DNA of 64,000 nt from an uncultured Clostridia bacterium (GTDB lineage: Bacteria; Bacillota; Clostridia; UBA1381): assembly GCA_934486735.1 (NCBI GenBank), contig CAKSQL010000003.1:1-64000 (forward strand), written 5' to 3'. The notes under the pieces are model-generated. The model was not told the DNA's origin. It was given only the letters and a program-made list of their open reading frames with translations, and ran no database searches. The stretch's first letter is position 1. Every line of letters begins with the position of its first letter. Positions 33,666 through 42,113 of this stretch are shown piece by piece. The position numbers and the translations under genes were made by a program.

Positions 33666-35639
33666 TTATTTTTTTTGGATTGTGCGATTCAGAACCATGA
33701 GCTGCAGCTCGTCGGATAAACGGCAGAAATATTCGGAATATCCGCCGACTCTGACGACAAGATTGCGATGCTCGTCCGGATGGTTGTAGGCATCTCGCAA
33801 AAGCTCTTCCGATGCACAGGTAATCTGCATTTGTATTCCACCGAGCTTCATATATGCCAAAATCAAGGATTTTAAGACATCATCGCTCCAGCTTTCATCG
33901 ATATTAAAATTCAGAACCGGAACGCCGAGCAGCTTTTGCATATCGATAGAGGAAACACTTTTTAAAAGTGCGGTCGGACCGTTCTCGTCCTTGCCGAAGA
34001 TTGCGCCGAGCGAATCGCACAGCGGAGCACCGGCGCTTCTGCCATCGGGGGTTGCGCCGATATGCTCTCCGGCGTAAACCTGGCTCATGAATTGTATCGA
34101 CGCAGAGAGGAATGCCTCGCCGAGATACGGTTTTTTGCCGTCGAGCATCGAGAAAATCTCAGAGGTTAATTTGTGTGTAAGCTTATTTGCAGACGGATTA
34201 TCCGTTCCATATGATGTCGGATGTCTGCGGCATTGTTTTAAAAATTCCTCATCGTTCTCGCGAAGTTTTTCCAAAAATTCGTCTGCCGAGATGATTTCAT
34301 CGCCGAAAACAATGTCACGGATAACAAGCAGCGAATCTATAACATTTATTGTACCTGCAAAGTTCACAAGACTCCACTGATACCTTGCGCCGCCGCTGTA
34401 GAACTCGGTTTCGGAATCTATGCAGTCGTCAATCAGAAGTGTTCGCATCGGGACGGGGTTGTACAGTGCGCGCTCTTTTTGCGAAAGACCTATCATATCT
34501 GTTACGTTGTCAACCACTGCGCGAACTTCGGATATGTATTTGTCGTAAAAATCTTCAAAATTTTTTGCTTTCGGGAGGTAGTCGTACATCACCTTTTCAA
34601 GAATGAGCAGGAGATTTATCCCGGCGTCGAGCGAGCCGACATTTGATTTCCCGGCGATCATGCTCTCGGTGCAGCCTCCGCCGCAAAAGCTTTTTATATC
34701 CTCATCATTTATTTTGAATTTATCACGTAGTCCGCCCAAAAGCGTCTTGGGGTTGTAGAACGCCGGCTGACCGCCATGCGTGCGCACAAGCTCGAATGCG
34801 GCATCCCAAATTTCTTTTGGGGTGTTTTCGTCAACAAACAATTCAATCATGGGACGCCTTTTGCCCTTTGCCGCCTTGAGAAATTGAATGGTAAGTTCGT
34901 TGTAATCGGTGTGCAAAGCCATTGAATAGCCGTCGTTTTTGTCTAAGTTGTCAAAAAGATTTTCAAGCAGGGGAACGATGTCCTCGCCGTTGTAAAATTC
35001 GTATAAATCCTTTGCGGGACAGCCGAGGTTGTCGCAGTTGTCAAGATACATGATAAAGTTCCACGAAACAATTGCTTCGTAAATATTGTCAGCCTTGCCT
35101 AAAGGCACTTTTTTCAAGGCGTTTATCAGCTTTTCGTCAGCGCCGACCTCAGTCAGATAATCAACGCAGCGCCTGATGTAATACTTGATTCCCTCGTACA
35201 GATGCAAAAGTCCCTCGCGCAGGTCGATATCGTGAATTTTGCCTATCCTGTCAGCGTAGGAGTCCAGCCCCTCTCTTATTATACGCCCGTAATTCGGCAT
35301 GGAATGAGTCCACATATTTCCTGCAACGCTGTGTTCCTGCGGTACTTTTGAATGATATTTGAAAAAATCTTTTATAAAAGCATCTGCAAGAGGTTTGTCA
35401 ACATCGTCAAAAGCGTCGCAGCTGATATCGAGTCCTCTCAAATATTGAGGATAAATTCTCATGCCGAAATTCAGCTTGCCGGATGGGTATAAGAGTGTTT
35501 TCGTATACTCGGGCAATGTGCAATTTTCATAATACCGCCTTAACCCTAAAGCTTTTCTGTAAAACAGACTGCGCTCAGGCTCTTCAAATGCGCCTGCTGC
35601 GGCATATTCGCCAATACGTTTAAAATCATCATAAATCAT
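33666..35639 (-). CDS. Glycyl radical enzyme 3 (short type, GCTE)
   Basis: 657 residues, about 50 shorter than GRE1/GRE2 and more than 100 shorter than most characterised GREs. The radical loop is RVGGYSEYF with the radical Gly at 633 (24 from the end), and the thiyl Cys is residue 323 in CGGGCTESM, followed by x-Glu as in eliminating GREs. A substrate-end block THSMPNYGRIIREGLDSY parallels the HATADFGKIIRIGIKG block of GRE1. No activase is encoded nearby; the one at 7125 or another in the genome must serve. It is divergent from an AraC gene with touching -35 boxes. Substrate unknown; not PFL by active-site pattern. Confidence 0.85.
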   Translation of the reverse strand: MIYDDFKRIGEYAAAGAFEEPERSLFYRKALGLRRYYENCTLPEYTKTLLYPSGKLNFGMRIYPQYLRGLDISCDAFDDVDKPLADAFIKDFFKYHSKVPQEHSVAGNMWTHSMPNYGRIIREGLDSYADRIGKIHDIDLREGLLHLYEGIKYYIRRCVDYLTEVGADEKLINALKKVPLGKADNIYEAIVSWNFIMYLDNCDNLGCPAKDLYEFYNGEDIVPLLENLFDNLDKNDGYSMALHTDYNELTIQFLKAAKGKRRPMIELFVDENTPKEIWDAAFELVRTHGGQPAFYNPKTLLGGLRDKFKINDEDIKSFCGGGCTESMIAGKSNVGSLDAGINLLLILEKVMYDYLPKAKNFEDFYDKYISEVRAVVDNVTDMIGLSQKERALYNPVPMRTLLIDDCIDSETEFYSGGARYQWSLVNFAGTINVIDSLLVIRDIVFGDEIISADEFLEKLRENDEEFLKQCRRHPTSYGTDNPSANKLTHKLTSEIFSMLDGKKPYLGEAFLSASIQFMSQVYAGEHIGATPDGRSAGAPLCDSLGAIFGKDENGPTALLKSVSSIDMQKLLGVPVLNFNIDESWSDDVLKSLILAYMKLGGIQMQITCASEELLRDAYNHPDEHRNLVVRVGGYSEYFCRLSDELQLMVLNRTIQKK

Positions 35640-35675
35640 GAAAAAATCCCGCCTTTTAATTTGTTCTTTAATTTA

Positions 35676-35703
35676 AGTATATATTTTTTTTGAAAAATTG
35701 CAA
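35676..35703 (-). promoter_or_regulatory. Promoter of GRE3
   Basis: Minus strand TTGCAA (35698-35703), 16-bp spacer, TATACT (35676-35681). Its -35 touches the -35 of the opposite AraC promoter. Confidence 0.55.
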
Positions 35704-35733
35704 TTGACAAATCATAACAGTGTGTGTTAAAAT
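35704..35733 (+). promoter_or_regulatory. Promoter of the AraC gene divergent from GRE3
   Basis: TTGACA (35704-35709), 18-bp spacer, TAAAAT (35728-35733), 24 bp before the start codon. Confidence 0.6.
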
Positions 35734-35757
35734 AATAACCAAAAGAGGTGAAAGGAA

Positions 35758-36552
35758 ATGCGATACATAGTATACTCGGACAGGATTCTGCCAATACTTG
35801 ATATTTTACAGATGGGTTATTCGAAAGACCCGGAGACAACACACTTTGGACCTGCCGTTCATGGGTATTATATTGTGCATTATGTGATATCGGGCAAAGG
35901 AGTGATAAATTCTCACGAGGTTCGTGCCGGGCAGGGTTTTTTGATTCGCCCGGGAAAGACGGATTACTATTACGCTGATAAGGATGAGCCATGGGAATTC
36001 TTGTGGATTATAGCGGATGATATAGCCATGAATGTGATGATGAGCTATTACAATGCCGATAAAAAGACGGAAATTTTCGATTATGATAATGTGGAGACAG
36101 TTCGCGAGGCGGCGCAGATTCTTATCGAAAATAAGGACAGTACATTCCGCTCGTCTCAGATGCTGGAAATGTATCTGAAAATTTTCAACGGTCATACCGA
36201 TAAAAATGCAGCGGGGGATGTGTCCGGTGCAGATATGTATGTCAGACTGGCGAAAAATTACATTGAATCAAACATCTATAATCGAGTGTCTGTGAATGAT
36301 ATACTTGATTATCTCGGCGTTTCGCAGCCTTATCTTTTTAAAATATTCAAGAAAAGTGTCGGAATGTCACCAAAAAAATATATAGATAAATATAAGCTGA
36401 AGAAGGCAAAGGAAATGCTGACCGGTACGAATCTGTCAATCAGCGATATTGCCGAGGGCATGGGTTATTATGATGTGCACGGTTTTTCGAAATTCTTTAA
36501 AGAAAACGAGGGGATTTCTCCCCTCAGATATCGTACAAAGGCTATGCTTTAA
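35758..36552 (+). CDS. AraC-family regulator divergent from GRE3
   Basis: 264 residues. N-terminal cupin sensor (HEVRAGQGFLIRPGKTDYY), C-terminal double helix-turn-helix (GVSQPYLFKIFKKSVGMSP and LSISDIAEGMGYYDVHGFSKFF). Divergent arrangement and a shared 118-bp control region make it the probable activator of GRE3. Its last 4 bp overlap the end of the convergent AraC gene at 36549, an unusual tail-to-tail contact of two regulators. Confidence 0.88.
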   Translation: MRYIVYSDRILPILDILQMGYSKDPETTHFGPAVHGYYIVHYVISGKGVINSHEVRAGQGFLIRPGKTDYYYADKDEPWEFLWIIADDIAMNVMMSYYNADKKTEIFDYDNVETVREAAQILIENKDSTFRSSQMLEMYLKIFNGHTDKNAAGDVSGADMYVRLAKNYIESNIYNRVSVNDILDYLGVSQPYLFKIFKKSVGMSPKKYIDKYKLKKAKEMLTGTNLSISDIAEGMGYYDVHGFSKFFKENEGISPLRYRTKAML

Positions 36553-37343
36553 TGTCTGTACTCCGACGCAGTTGTGCCGATTAAATTTTTGAACGTGCGG
36601 CAGAATGAGCGTGTGTCGCAAAAGCCCACGTTCTCCGCAATTTTTTCGATAGAATAATCGGTATTTTTCAAAAGATAGCAGGCGTTGGTTATCCGATAGC
36701 GCAGCAGGTAGTCGTGAAAGCTGATTCCGGTCGCAAGTTTGAAGCTGCGGCAAAAATTGCTTTTTGAGTATCCGGCAGCAAGTGCGGCATCATCGACTGT
36801 TATCGGGGATTGATAGTTGTAATAAATCAACTCAAGCGCTGCCTCTATTTTTTGCCTGCCGATTTTTGAGTCGCTTTTTGTGCTGCCGAAATTAGAGAGA
36901 ATCAGTGCCGAAAGCCTGTACAGATTCCCGATTCTCATAAGAACGGAAACGGTGTCATTTTTATTACATAGCATATTTAATTCATTCAATATTCCGAAAA
37001 AATCATTTGAAAAAGCATCGTCCGCGGTTTTATTGATAACGGGTTTTTCAAAGTCTGTTTTTGCTATCTGTCCGAACCCGTCTTTTAAAAACAAAGGTCC
37101 GAACTCAACGATAAGCGTTTGATTATCCGATGAGGCAGATAAAATTTCGTGAGTTGTAAGACTGCCGATAATTACGGCAGAATCCTTTTGTAAGTTATAT
37201 TTTATTCCGTTCAGAGTGACGGTCAATTCACCGTTGATACAATATAAAATTTCAATTTCGTGATGAATATGTGCGGCAAACGAGGAAAAGTGACCGCTGC
37301 GGACAATGTACGGAGCAGAGCTTTCCAATATCGGCTGATACAT
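36549..37343 (-). CDS. AraC-family regulator divergent from isomerase/aminotransferase
   Basis: 264 residues. The N-terminus has the metal-site pattern of a true cupin (HIHHEIEILYCINGELTVTL), the C-terminus the AraC double helix-turn-helix (GYSKSNFCRSFKLATGIS, then YSIEKIAENVGFCDTRSFCRTFK). It faces the isomerase-aminotransferase operon across two sigma-A promoters and is the probable regulator of that operon. It converges with the GRE3-linked AraC gene. Confidence 0.88.
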   Translation of the reverse strand: MYQPILESSAPYIVRSGHFSSFAAHIHHEIEILYCINGELTVTLNGIKYNLQKDSAVIIGSLTTHEILSASSDNQTLIVEFGPLFLKDGFGQIAKTDFEKPVINKTADDAFSNDFFGILNELNMLCNKNDTVSVLMRIGNLYRLSALILSNFGSTKSDSKIGRQKIEAALELIYYNYQSPITVDDAALAAGYSKSNFCRSFKLATGISFHDYLLRYRITNACYLLKNTDYSIEKIAENVGFCDTRSFCRTFKNLIGTTASEYRH

Positions 37344-37366
37344 AAATCACACCCCTTTTCGGATAA

Positions 37367-37395
37367 AGTATATCATATTCGATACGTTTTGTCAA
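37367..37395 (-). promoter_or_regulatory. Promoter of the 36549-37343 AraC gene
   Basis: Minus strand TTGACA (37390-37395), 17-bp spacer, TATACT (37367-37372); near-consensus. Confidence 0.65.
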
Positions 37396-37433
37396 TATAA
37401 GAATTTTTGTGAACTTTATGATACATAAAAGCC

Positions 37434-37462
37434 TTGTTTTTTTAAAAATGCGGTTGTATAAT
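37434..37462 (+). promoter_or_regulatory. Promoter of the isomerase-aminotransferase operon
   Basis: TTGTTT (37434-37439), 17-bp spacer, TATAAT (37457-37462), 34 bp before GTG 37497, with AAGGAGG between. Confidence 0.6.
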
Positions 37463-37496
37463 TAAATGGCAGAATAAAAAAAGGAGGGCGAAAGAT

Positions 37497-38234
37497 GTGA
37501 AAAAAATAGGACTTCAGCTGTATACGGTGCGCAGCCTGGCGGATGATAAATCATTGTTTGAGACGATTAAAAAGCTCGGATATGAGGAAGTTGAGCTTTT
37601 TGGCGGAATAGACATTATGGAAAGCTTGGCGGATAAGGCAGTCGATGCGAATATGCCGATTTCGGGGACCATATCGAATTATGCCGTGTATCGGGATACT
37701 GAAACGATAATAAAATTTTGCCGAAAATACAATATACATAATTTAGGAATTTCTGCGCAGAGGTTTGAGACACTCACAGAGATTCAGACCTTTATAAGCG
37801 AAGCGGAGAAAATGGCAAAGGAGTTTTCAAAGTCGGGAATAAAGGTATCGTACCATAATCACAGTCACGAATTTATCCGCCTTGATAACGGAAAGACAAT
37901 GTATGAAATGCTTGCCGATGAAACTGAAACTATCGGATTTATCCCGGATACGTATTGGATTCAGCATGGCGGCGCGGATATAAGATATTGGCTGGACAGG
38001 CTGCACGGCAGGGTGGAGACGATTCATTTAAAGGATATGAAAAGAACAAGGGACGGTCAGTATTACGCATCTGTCGGCGAGGGCAATTTGTGTTGGGACG
38101 GAATTTTGGACGCAGCGGACAGAAGCGGTGCAAAGCACTATGTTGTCGAGCAGGATGAGTGTGACAGGGATGTGACGGACTGCATCGGAAGCAGTGCGGA
38201 TTATTTGAAAAAATTTCAAGAAAAGGGGTTATAA
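37497..38234 (+). CDS. Sugar phosphate isomerase/epimerase-like TIM barrel
   Basis: 245 residues of the AP-endonuclease-2/xylose-isomerase-like fold. Metal-ligand segments are seen: GYEEVELFGG (Glu), SYHNHSHEF (His), GFIPDTYWIQHGGADI (Asp, His) and VVEQDECDRD (Glu). Relatives include myo-inositol dehydratase/isomerase IolE/IolI, hydroxypyruvate isomerase and sugar epimerases. GTG start 37497 is fixed by AAGGAGG; the ATG two bases earlier is immediately stopped. The aminotransferase begins 2 bp after it, so the two act in one pathway, perhaps on a keto-inositol or amino sugar. Confidence 0.85.
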   Translation: MKKIGLQLYTVRSLADDKSLFETIKKLGYEEVELFGGIDIMESLADKAVDANMPISGTISNYAVYRDTETIIKFCRKYNIHNLGISAQRFETLTEIQTFISEAEKMAKEFSKSGIKVSYHNHSHEFIRLDNGKTMYEMLADETETIGFIPDTYWIQHGGADIRYWLDRLHGRVETIHLKDMKRTRDGQYYASVGEGNLCWDGILDAADRSGAKHYVVEQDECDRDVTDCIGSSADYLKKFQEKGL

Positions 38235-38236
38235 AA

Positions 38237-39397
38237 ATGTATAGAATAGGAAAAGAAGAAGCAGATGCAGCGGCAAGAGTTATAATGGGCGGCGAGCTTT
38301 TCAAGGTCAACGAAAAATATTGCGAGACTGAAAAGGCGGAGCAGGATATGAGAAGAATTTTCGATGTGAAAAACGCATTGATTATGACATCGGGGATGGG
38401 CGCTTTGGTTTCAGCACTGACAGCACTCGGCGTGGGACCGGGCGATCAGGTGATAGTACCGGCGTACACGTATATAGCGACAGCCATGGCAATGGTTGCT
38501 GTCGGGGCGATTCCTGTAATAGCCGAAATCGATGACTCGCTGACGATCGACCCGGAGGATATTGAACGTAAAATTACTCCGGCGACAAAAGCTGTAATTC
38601 CGGTGCATATTCAGGGATTTCCTTGTGATATGGATAGGATATGCGATATTGCGAAAAGGCATAATCTGAAAATTGTAGAAGATGCGTGCCAGGCAGACGG
38701 CGGCAAATATCGCGGCAGACGCTTGGGAACAATAGGCGATGCCGGAGCGCTGAGCTTTAATCATTTTAAGCTTATAACCTGCGGAGAGGGCGGGGCAATG
38801 CTTACAAACGATGATAAGCTGTACGAAAGAGCGCTCATATATCATGACAGCAACGCGGTGAAATTTTTCGGAGACCAGCTCAGCGGCGTTGAGGAAAGAT
38901 TGTTCTGCGGCGCGGAATATCGCACAAACGAGATTCAGTCGGCAATTTTGAGAGAGCAGCTCAAAAAGATGGACGGCATAATAGAGGATTTGCACAGTGT
39001 TAAAAACAGAATAATGACAAAGCTTGAGGGAAAGTGCAGATTTATAAAGTCCAATGATATTGACGGAGATTTGGCGACTACAGCGGCATTTGCGTTTGAC
39101 AGCGCCGAGAAGGCGGAACGATTTGCCAATGCTGTCGGCGGATGCATACCGATTAATACGTGCAAGCATATTTATAACCATTGGACACCGATTTTGGAGA
39201 AAAACGGTGCATATAACAAGCTTGCAGATCCGTTTAAAATGGAAATTAACAGGGAAATCATTCCGGATTATAACGTTGACATGTGTCCGAAAACCTTGGA
39301 AATTTTAAGAAAAACGGTCTATATCTCGCTCAATCCGGATATGCCGGATAATGAAGTGAACGAGATTATCGCAAAGTGCGAAAAGGCATTGGCATAG
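38237..39397 (+). CDS. DegT/DnrJ/EryC1/StrS-family PLP aminotransferase
   Basis: 386 residues, fold type I. The PLP Lys is K178 in SFNHFKLITCGEGGA; the Asp/Gln pair is in VEDACQADGGKYRG. Members transfer amino groups to keto-sugars or keto-cyclitols, mostly in biosynthesis of amino sugars. Here the partner is a TIM-barrel isomerase under AraC control, with no nucleotide-sugar genes nearby, which points to a soluble keto-sugar or keto-inositol and possibly to the reverse, catabolic direction. That is inference. GGGG plus 7-bp spacing precedes ATG 38237. Confidence 0.88.
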   Translation: MYRIGKEEADAAARVIMGGELFKVNEKYCETEKAEQDMRRIFDVKNALIMTSGMGALVSALTALGVGPGDQVIVPAYTYIATAMAMVAVGAIPVIAEIDDSLTIDPEDIERKITPATKAVIPVHIQGFPCDMDRICDIAKRHNLKIVEDACQADGGKYRGRRLGTIGDAGALSFNHFKLITCGEGGAMLTNDDKLYERALIYHDSNAVKFFGDQLSGVEERLFCGAEYRTNEIQSAILREQLKKMDGIIEDLHSVKNRIMTKLEGKCRFIKSNDIDGDLATTAAFAFDSAEKAERFANAVGGCIPINTCKHIYNHWTPILEKNGAYNKLADPFKMEINREIIPDYNVDMCPKTLEILRKTVYISLNPDMPDNEVNEIIAKCEKALA

Positions 39398-39454
39398 GCT
39401 GAAACACTTTGAAAAAAGCTTGCTTTGGCAGAAGATGAAAACAAGACGGAAATG

Positions 39455-39540
39455 TAAAAAAAGTGTAGTTCAAGTGTAAAAAACAGATAGACATTCGCAG
39501 TTTTGCGGATGTCTATCTAAAATTATACCTTTTTAAGCAA
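39455..39540 (-). repeat. Dispersed ~86-bp hairpin repeat, copy B
   Basis: Reverse-complement copy of the repeat at 2117-2204. Stem arms are 39485-39498 and 39505-39518 (14 bp with one T-G). Read on the minus strand it lies 70 bp downstream of the GH99-like gene and ends in TTTTTT, so it can act as that gene's terminator. An ACCGTTC word also precedes both copies, with about 30 extra bases here. The rest of the 213-bp gap shows nothing else. Confidence 0.75.
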
Positions 39541-39610
39541 ATGCTATAATTTTGCAATAACAGCTATCAACTTGAACGGTATGTGCTTTTTTACAGCTCC
39601 GTTTCTTTTT

Positions 39611-40711
39611 TTAAAGAAAAACTTTTTTTGCCGCCTTGAGATAGCCGTAGCCGTAGATGTTGTCCGGCTCAAAATAGCTGCCCTCCGTCCACTCGTTCCA
39701 GCTGTTCACAGTGATCAGCGGAGCATTGTTCGGATGTGCGTCGGCATATTCTTTTGCAAGGCGGAAAGCCTTTTCGATATATTCCGGCTTTGGGTCTTTC
39801 ATAACATCGGGGTTGTATTCCTTGAATCTCGGATTCGGGTCCCAGCCGAGCGAGACATGCGGATAATAGGTCGCGCCGAATTGCTCGCATAATTCCCATT
39901 CGTGTTTCATTTTTTCTATGGCGTCGGTGTAGGAAATGTCTTTCATACTCATAAAATGCACAAATTGGTAGTGGGTCAGGCTTTCAAAGCCGAGATGGGA
40001 GATAAGCTCGCTCTCGCTCATGTCAACATTGTACTCGTTTTTCAGCCTGTCGTATGAATCTGCCTTGACATACTGGAAATGCACGCCCCCGAGACCACGC
40101 CGCCGCGCAAGCTCGTCAAAATCGTGTAATGCCTTTTTGACCCCGTCAATGCCGCCGAGACCGCTCACAAGATTGAAAAGGTCGTAAATCATAAATATCG
40201 GCTTGCCGCCGATTTTGTAGTAGTTATCGAGCGAAAAATATTTGTCGATAAGCCGAGCGGCGATTTTCATAAACTCGTCATAGCCTTGCGCGCCGCGCCA
40301 AATCGGCGTACTTTGGTCGCTCGAATTTCGCACATCCCAAAGAGTGGTCGCATCGTGATTCGCCCACATGAGATAGAATTTCATCTTCTTGTTGTTGGCA
40401 GCCTTTAAAAATCCGTCGTTCAGACAATTCTCCAAAAAGGGTCTGCCGTCGTACCAGTACCAATCGTAGATAAATGTGTTTATGCCATGGCGCACCGCCG
40501 CCTCAATCTGCATTTCCATAACGCAGGGGTCAGCCTCGTTCACATATCCCCATAACGGTTTGCGAGGCCATGTTTCGCCGTTGTTCTCGGGTCGGGCGTT
40601 CATTACCGTTTGCCATTCGCCCAAGCCCTGTTCCCAAAAGATGCGTGTTCGTTTTTCATCGCCGGTATAAGACGGCCATACAAATGCCGCCACATCATAG
40701 TTTTTAATCAT
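39611..40711 (-). CDS. GH99-like/WbsX-family glycan-active protein
   Basis: 366 residues. Typical WbsX segments: FVWPSYTGDEKRTRIFWEQG at the start, HGINTFIYDWYWYDGRPFLE, and the closing VNSWNEWTEGSYFEPD with the acidic pair. The fold is a TIM barrel related to GH99 endo-mannosidases; some members are annotated as glycosyltransferases. No signal peptide, so a cytoplasmic enzyme acting on an imported glycan is likely. It follows a short beta-helix-like frame by 11 bp and probably shares its transcript, next to an AraC gene. Confidence 0.8.
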   Translation of the reverse strand: MIKNYDVAAFVWPSYTGDEKRTRIFWEQGLGEWQTVMNARPENNGETWPRKPLWGYVNEADPCVMEMQIEAAVRHGINTFIYDWYWYDGRPFLENCLNDGFLKAANNKKMKFYLMWANHDATTLWDVRNSSDQSTPIWRGAQGYDEFMKIAARLIDKYFSLDNYYKIGGKPIFMIYDLFNLVSGLGGIDGVKKALHDFDELARRRGLGGVHFQYVKADSYDRLKNEYNVDMSESELISHLGFESLTHYQFVHFMSMKDISYTDAIEKMKHEWELCEQFGATYYPHVSLGWDPNPRFKEYNPDVMKDPKPEYIEKAFRLAKEYADAHPNNAPLITVNSWNEWTEGSYFEPDNIYGYGYLKAAKKVFL

Positions 40712-40722
40712 GTTAATTTCCT

Positions 40723-41067
40723 CTATTCTTCAGTTATAAATTTTGTATTGTTAAAGCATACCTCGGCATTTCGAGTTTCGGGGGAACGAAATCGGTACTC
40801 ATCATACATTATTGCGCCATGGTGCTTTCCGTTGTTGTTTTTCTCAAAGCTGACCTTTTCAAAAGTGCAGTCGGAAAAGGTTATGCCGAGTATCTTGCAG
40901 TCGGGTCTGCCCTTTATCAGCGGAAGTTCGAGTCCGCGGCTGTAAAGGTGCGAAAAGTGCAGGTTGGAGCTGGCTTTGCAGCACACGTTGCCGCAGTCGG
41001 CGATATAGATATAGACAGGAAAGCTGTACCCTCTGTCTATAATTATGTTATTTATATCGAAAATCAT
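40723..41067 (-). pseudogene. Beta-helix (GH28-like) C-terminal fragment
   Basis: About 114 residues from ATG 41067, with AAAGGATGG upstream. The sequence resembles the last rungs of a right-handed parallel beta-helix: LYSRGLELPLIKGRPDCKI then ITFSDCTFEKVSF, and HHGAIMYDEYRFRSPETRNAE. In polygalacturonase-like proteins such rungs end proteins of 400-500 residues. The catalytic rungs are missing, so this looks like the remnant of a deleted glycan hydrolase or lyase, yet the frame is open and has a ribosome site. It could be a small expressed protein; I rate the fragment view as more likely. Confidence 0.45.
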
Positions 41068-41121
41068 AAAAACTATTCGCCATCCTTTCGTTTTTTTACC
41101 AAAAAATTTCTCGTCAATGTC

Positions 41122-41150
41122 TTTACTTTTGCACAAGGCTGTGATATACT
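41122..41150 (+). promoter_or_regulatory. Promoter of the 41232 AraC gene
   Basis: TTTACT (41122-41127), 17-bp spacer, TATACT (41145-41150). Confidence 0.5.
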
Positions 41151-41231
41151 TAGATTATACATGCCGAAAGTAAATTAGTCAAGGCAAAAATGATGATAAT
41201 ATAAGTCGGATTCGACCAAGAAAGGATAGAG

Positions 41232-42071
41232 ATGAACAATTATTACGAAAAGGTGGTTTATCCGTGCACCGCAGGCTTTTCGCTTTACGAAAACCGCGCT
41301 CTGTCCGATACTCCGCCGGCTATGCATTATCACAATGTGATAGAGATAGGAATTGCCGAAAAGGGCAGCGGCACGTTTATAATAAACGGTGAGATAAATT
41401 ATTTCAACCGCGGAGACGTGTCGGTTATCTTTCCGAACGATATACATATTTCGAGCAGTAACACAAATGACAAAAGCGTATGGACATATATTTTGATAGA
41501 CATCACAATGCTGATAAAGGAAAATCCGCACCTGTTTTCGATGATAGGCAAAAAGCTTTACGACGGAGTTGTGCCGAGTTTGATTTTTTCGGAAAAAACC
41601 GAGCTGATATTAAAGCTTGCGGCACGACTGAAAAAAGAACTGAAAGAAAAAGCTGAGGGATATATTCAAGTTTCGGCAGCAATTTCGGCAGAGATTTTGA
41701 CAGAAATTATGAGAAAATATAAAACGAGCAGGAAAAATCATGACCTGTATCAAAAAATAAGTCCCGCAATAGCGTATATCATGAGCAAGTATGACGAGGA
41801 TATAACAGTGAATACGCTTGCGGCGGAGTGCTTTTTGTCCGAGACGCATTTTCGGAGGATATTCAAAAAAGCGACAGGATTTTCGCCGCTCGATTATATA
41901 TATAGGATAAGAATCTCGGCGGCGATGTCGCTTTTGAAAGCGAAAACTATGACGGTGATGCATATCTGTACCGCTGTCGGGTACACCTCGCAGACCTCGT
42001 TCAACAAGCATTTTAAGCGATACACCGGCACAACGCCGAGCGGATATGCAAGGAGCGTCCGTGGCGGCTGA
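41232..42071 (+). CDS. AraC-family regulator divergent from GH99-like gene
   Basis: 279 residues. Cupin N-terminus with MHYHNVIEIGIAEKGSGTF and a metal-type His pair; helical linker ~120-170; C-terminal double helix-turn-helix (FLSETHFRRIFKKATGFSP, then MTVMHICTAVGYTSQTSFNKHF). GAAAGGATAGAG precedes the ATG. It is divergent from the beta-helix/GH99-like unit, its likely target. This is the fifth AraC gene in the window. Confidence 0.88.
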   Translation: MNNYYEKVVYPCTAGFSLYENRALSDTPPAMHYHNVIEIGIAEKGSGTFIINGEINYFNRGDVSVIFPNDIHISSSNTNDKSVWTYILIDITMLIKENPHLFSMIGKKLYDGVVPSLIFSEKTELILKLAARLKKELKEKAEGYIQVSAAISAEILTEIMRKYKTSRKNHDLYQKISPAIAYIMSKYDEDITVNTLAAECFLSETHFRRIFKKATGFSPLDYIYRIRISAAMSLLKAKTMTVMHICTAVGYTSQTSFNKHFKRYTGTTPSGYARSVRGG

Positions 42072-42113
42072 CAAGCGGACACAGCTGCGGCAAAATAACT
42101 AAAATCGGTGAAA

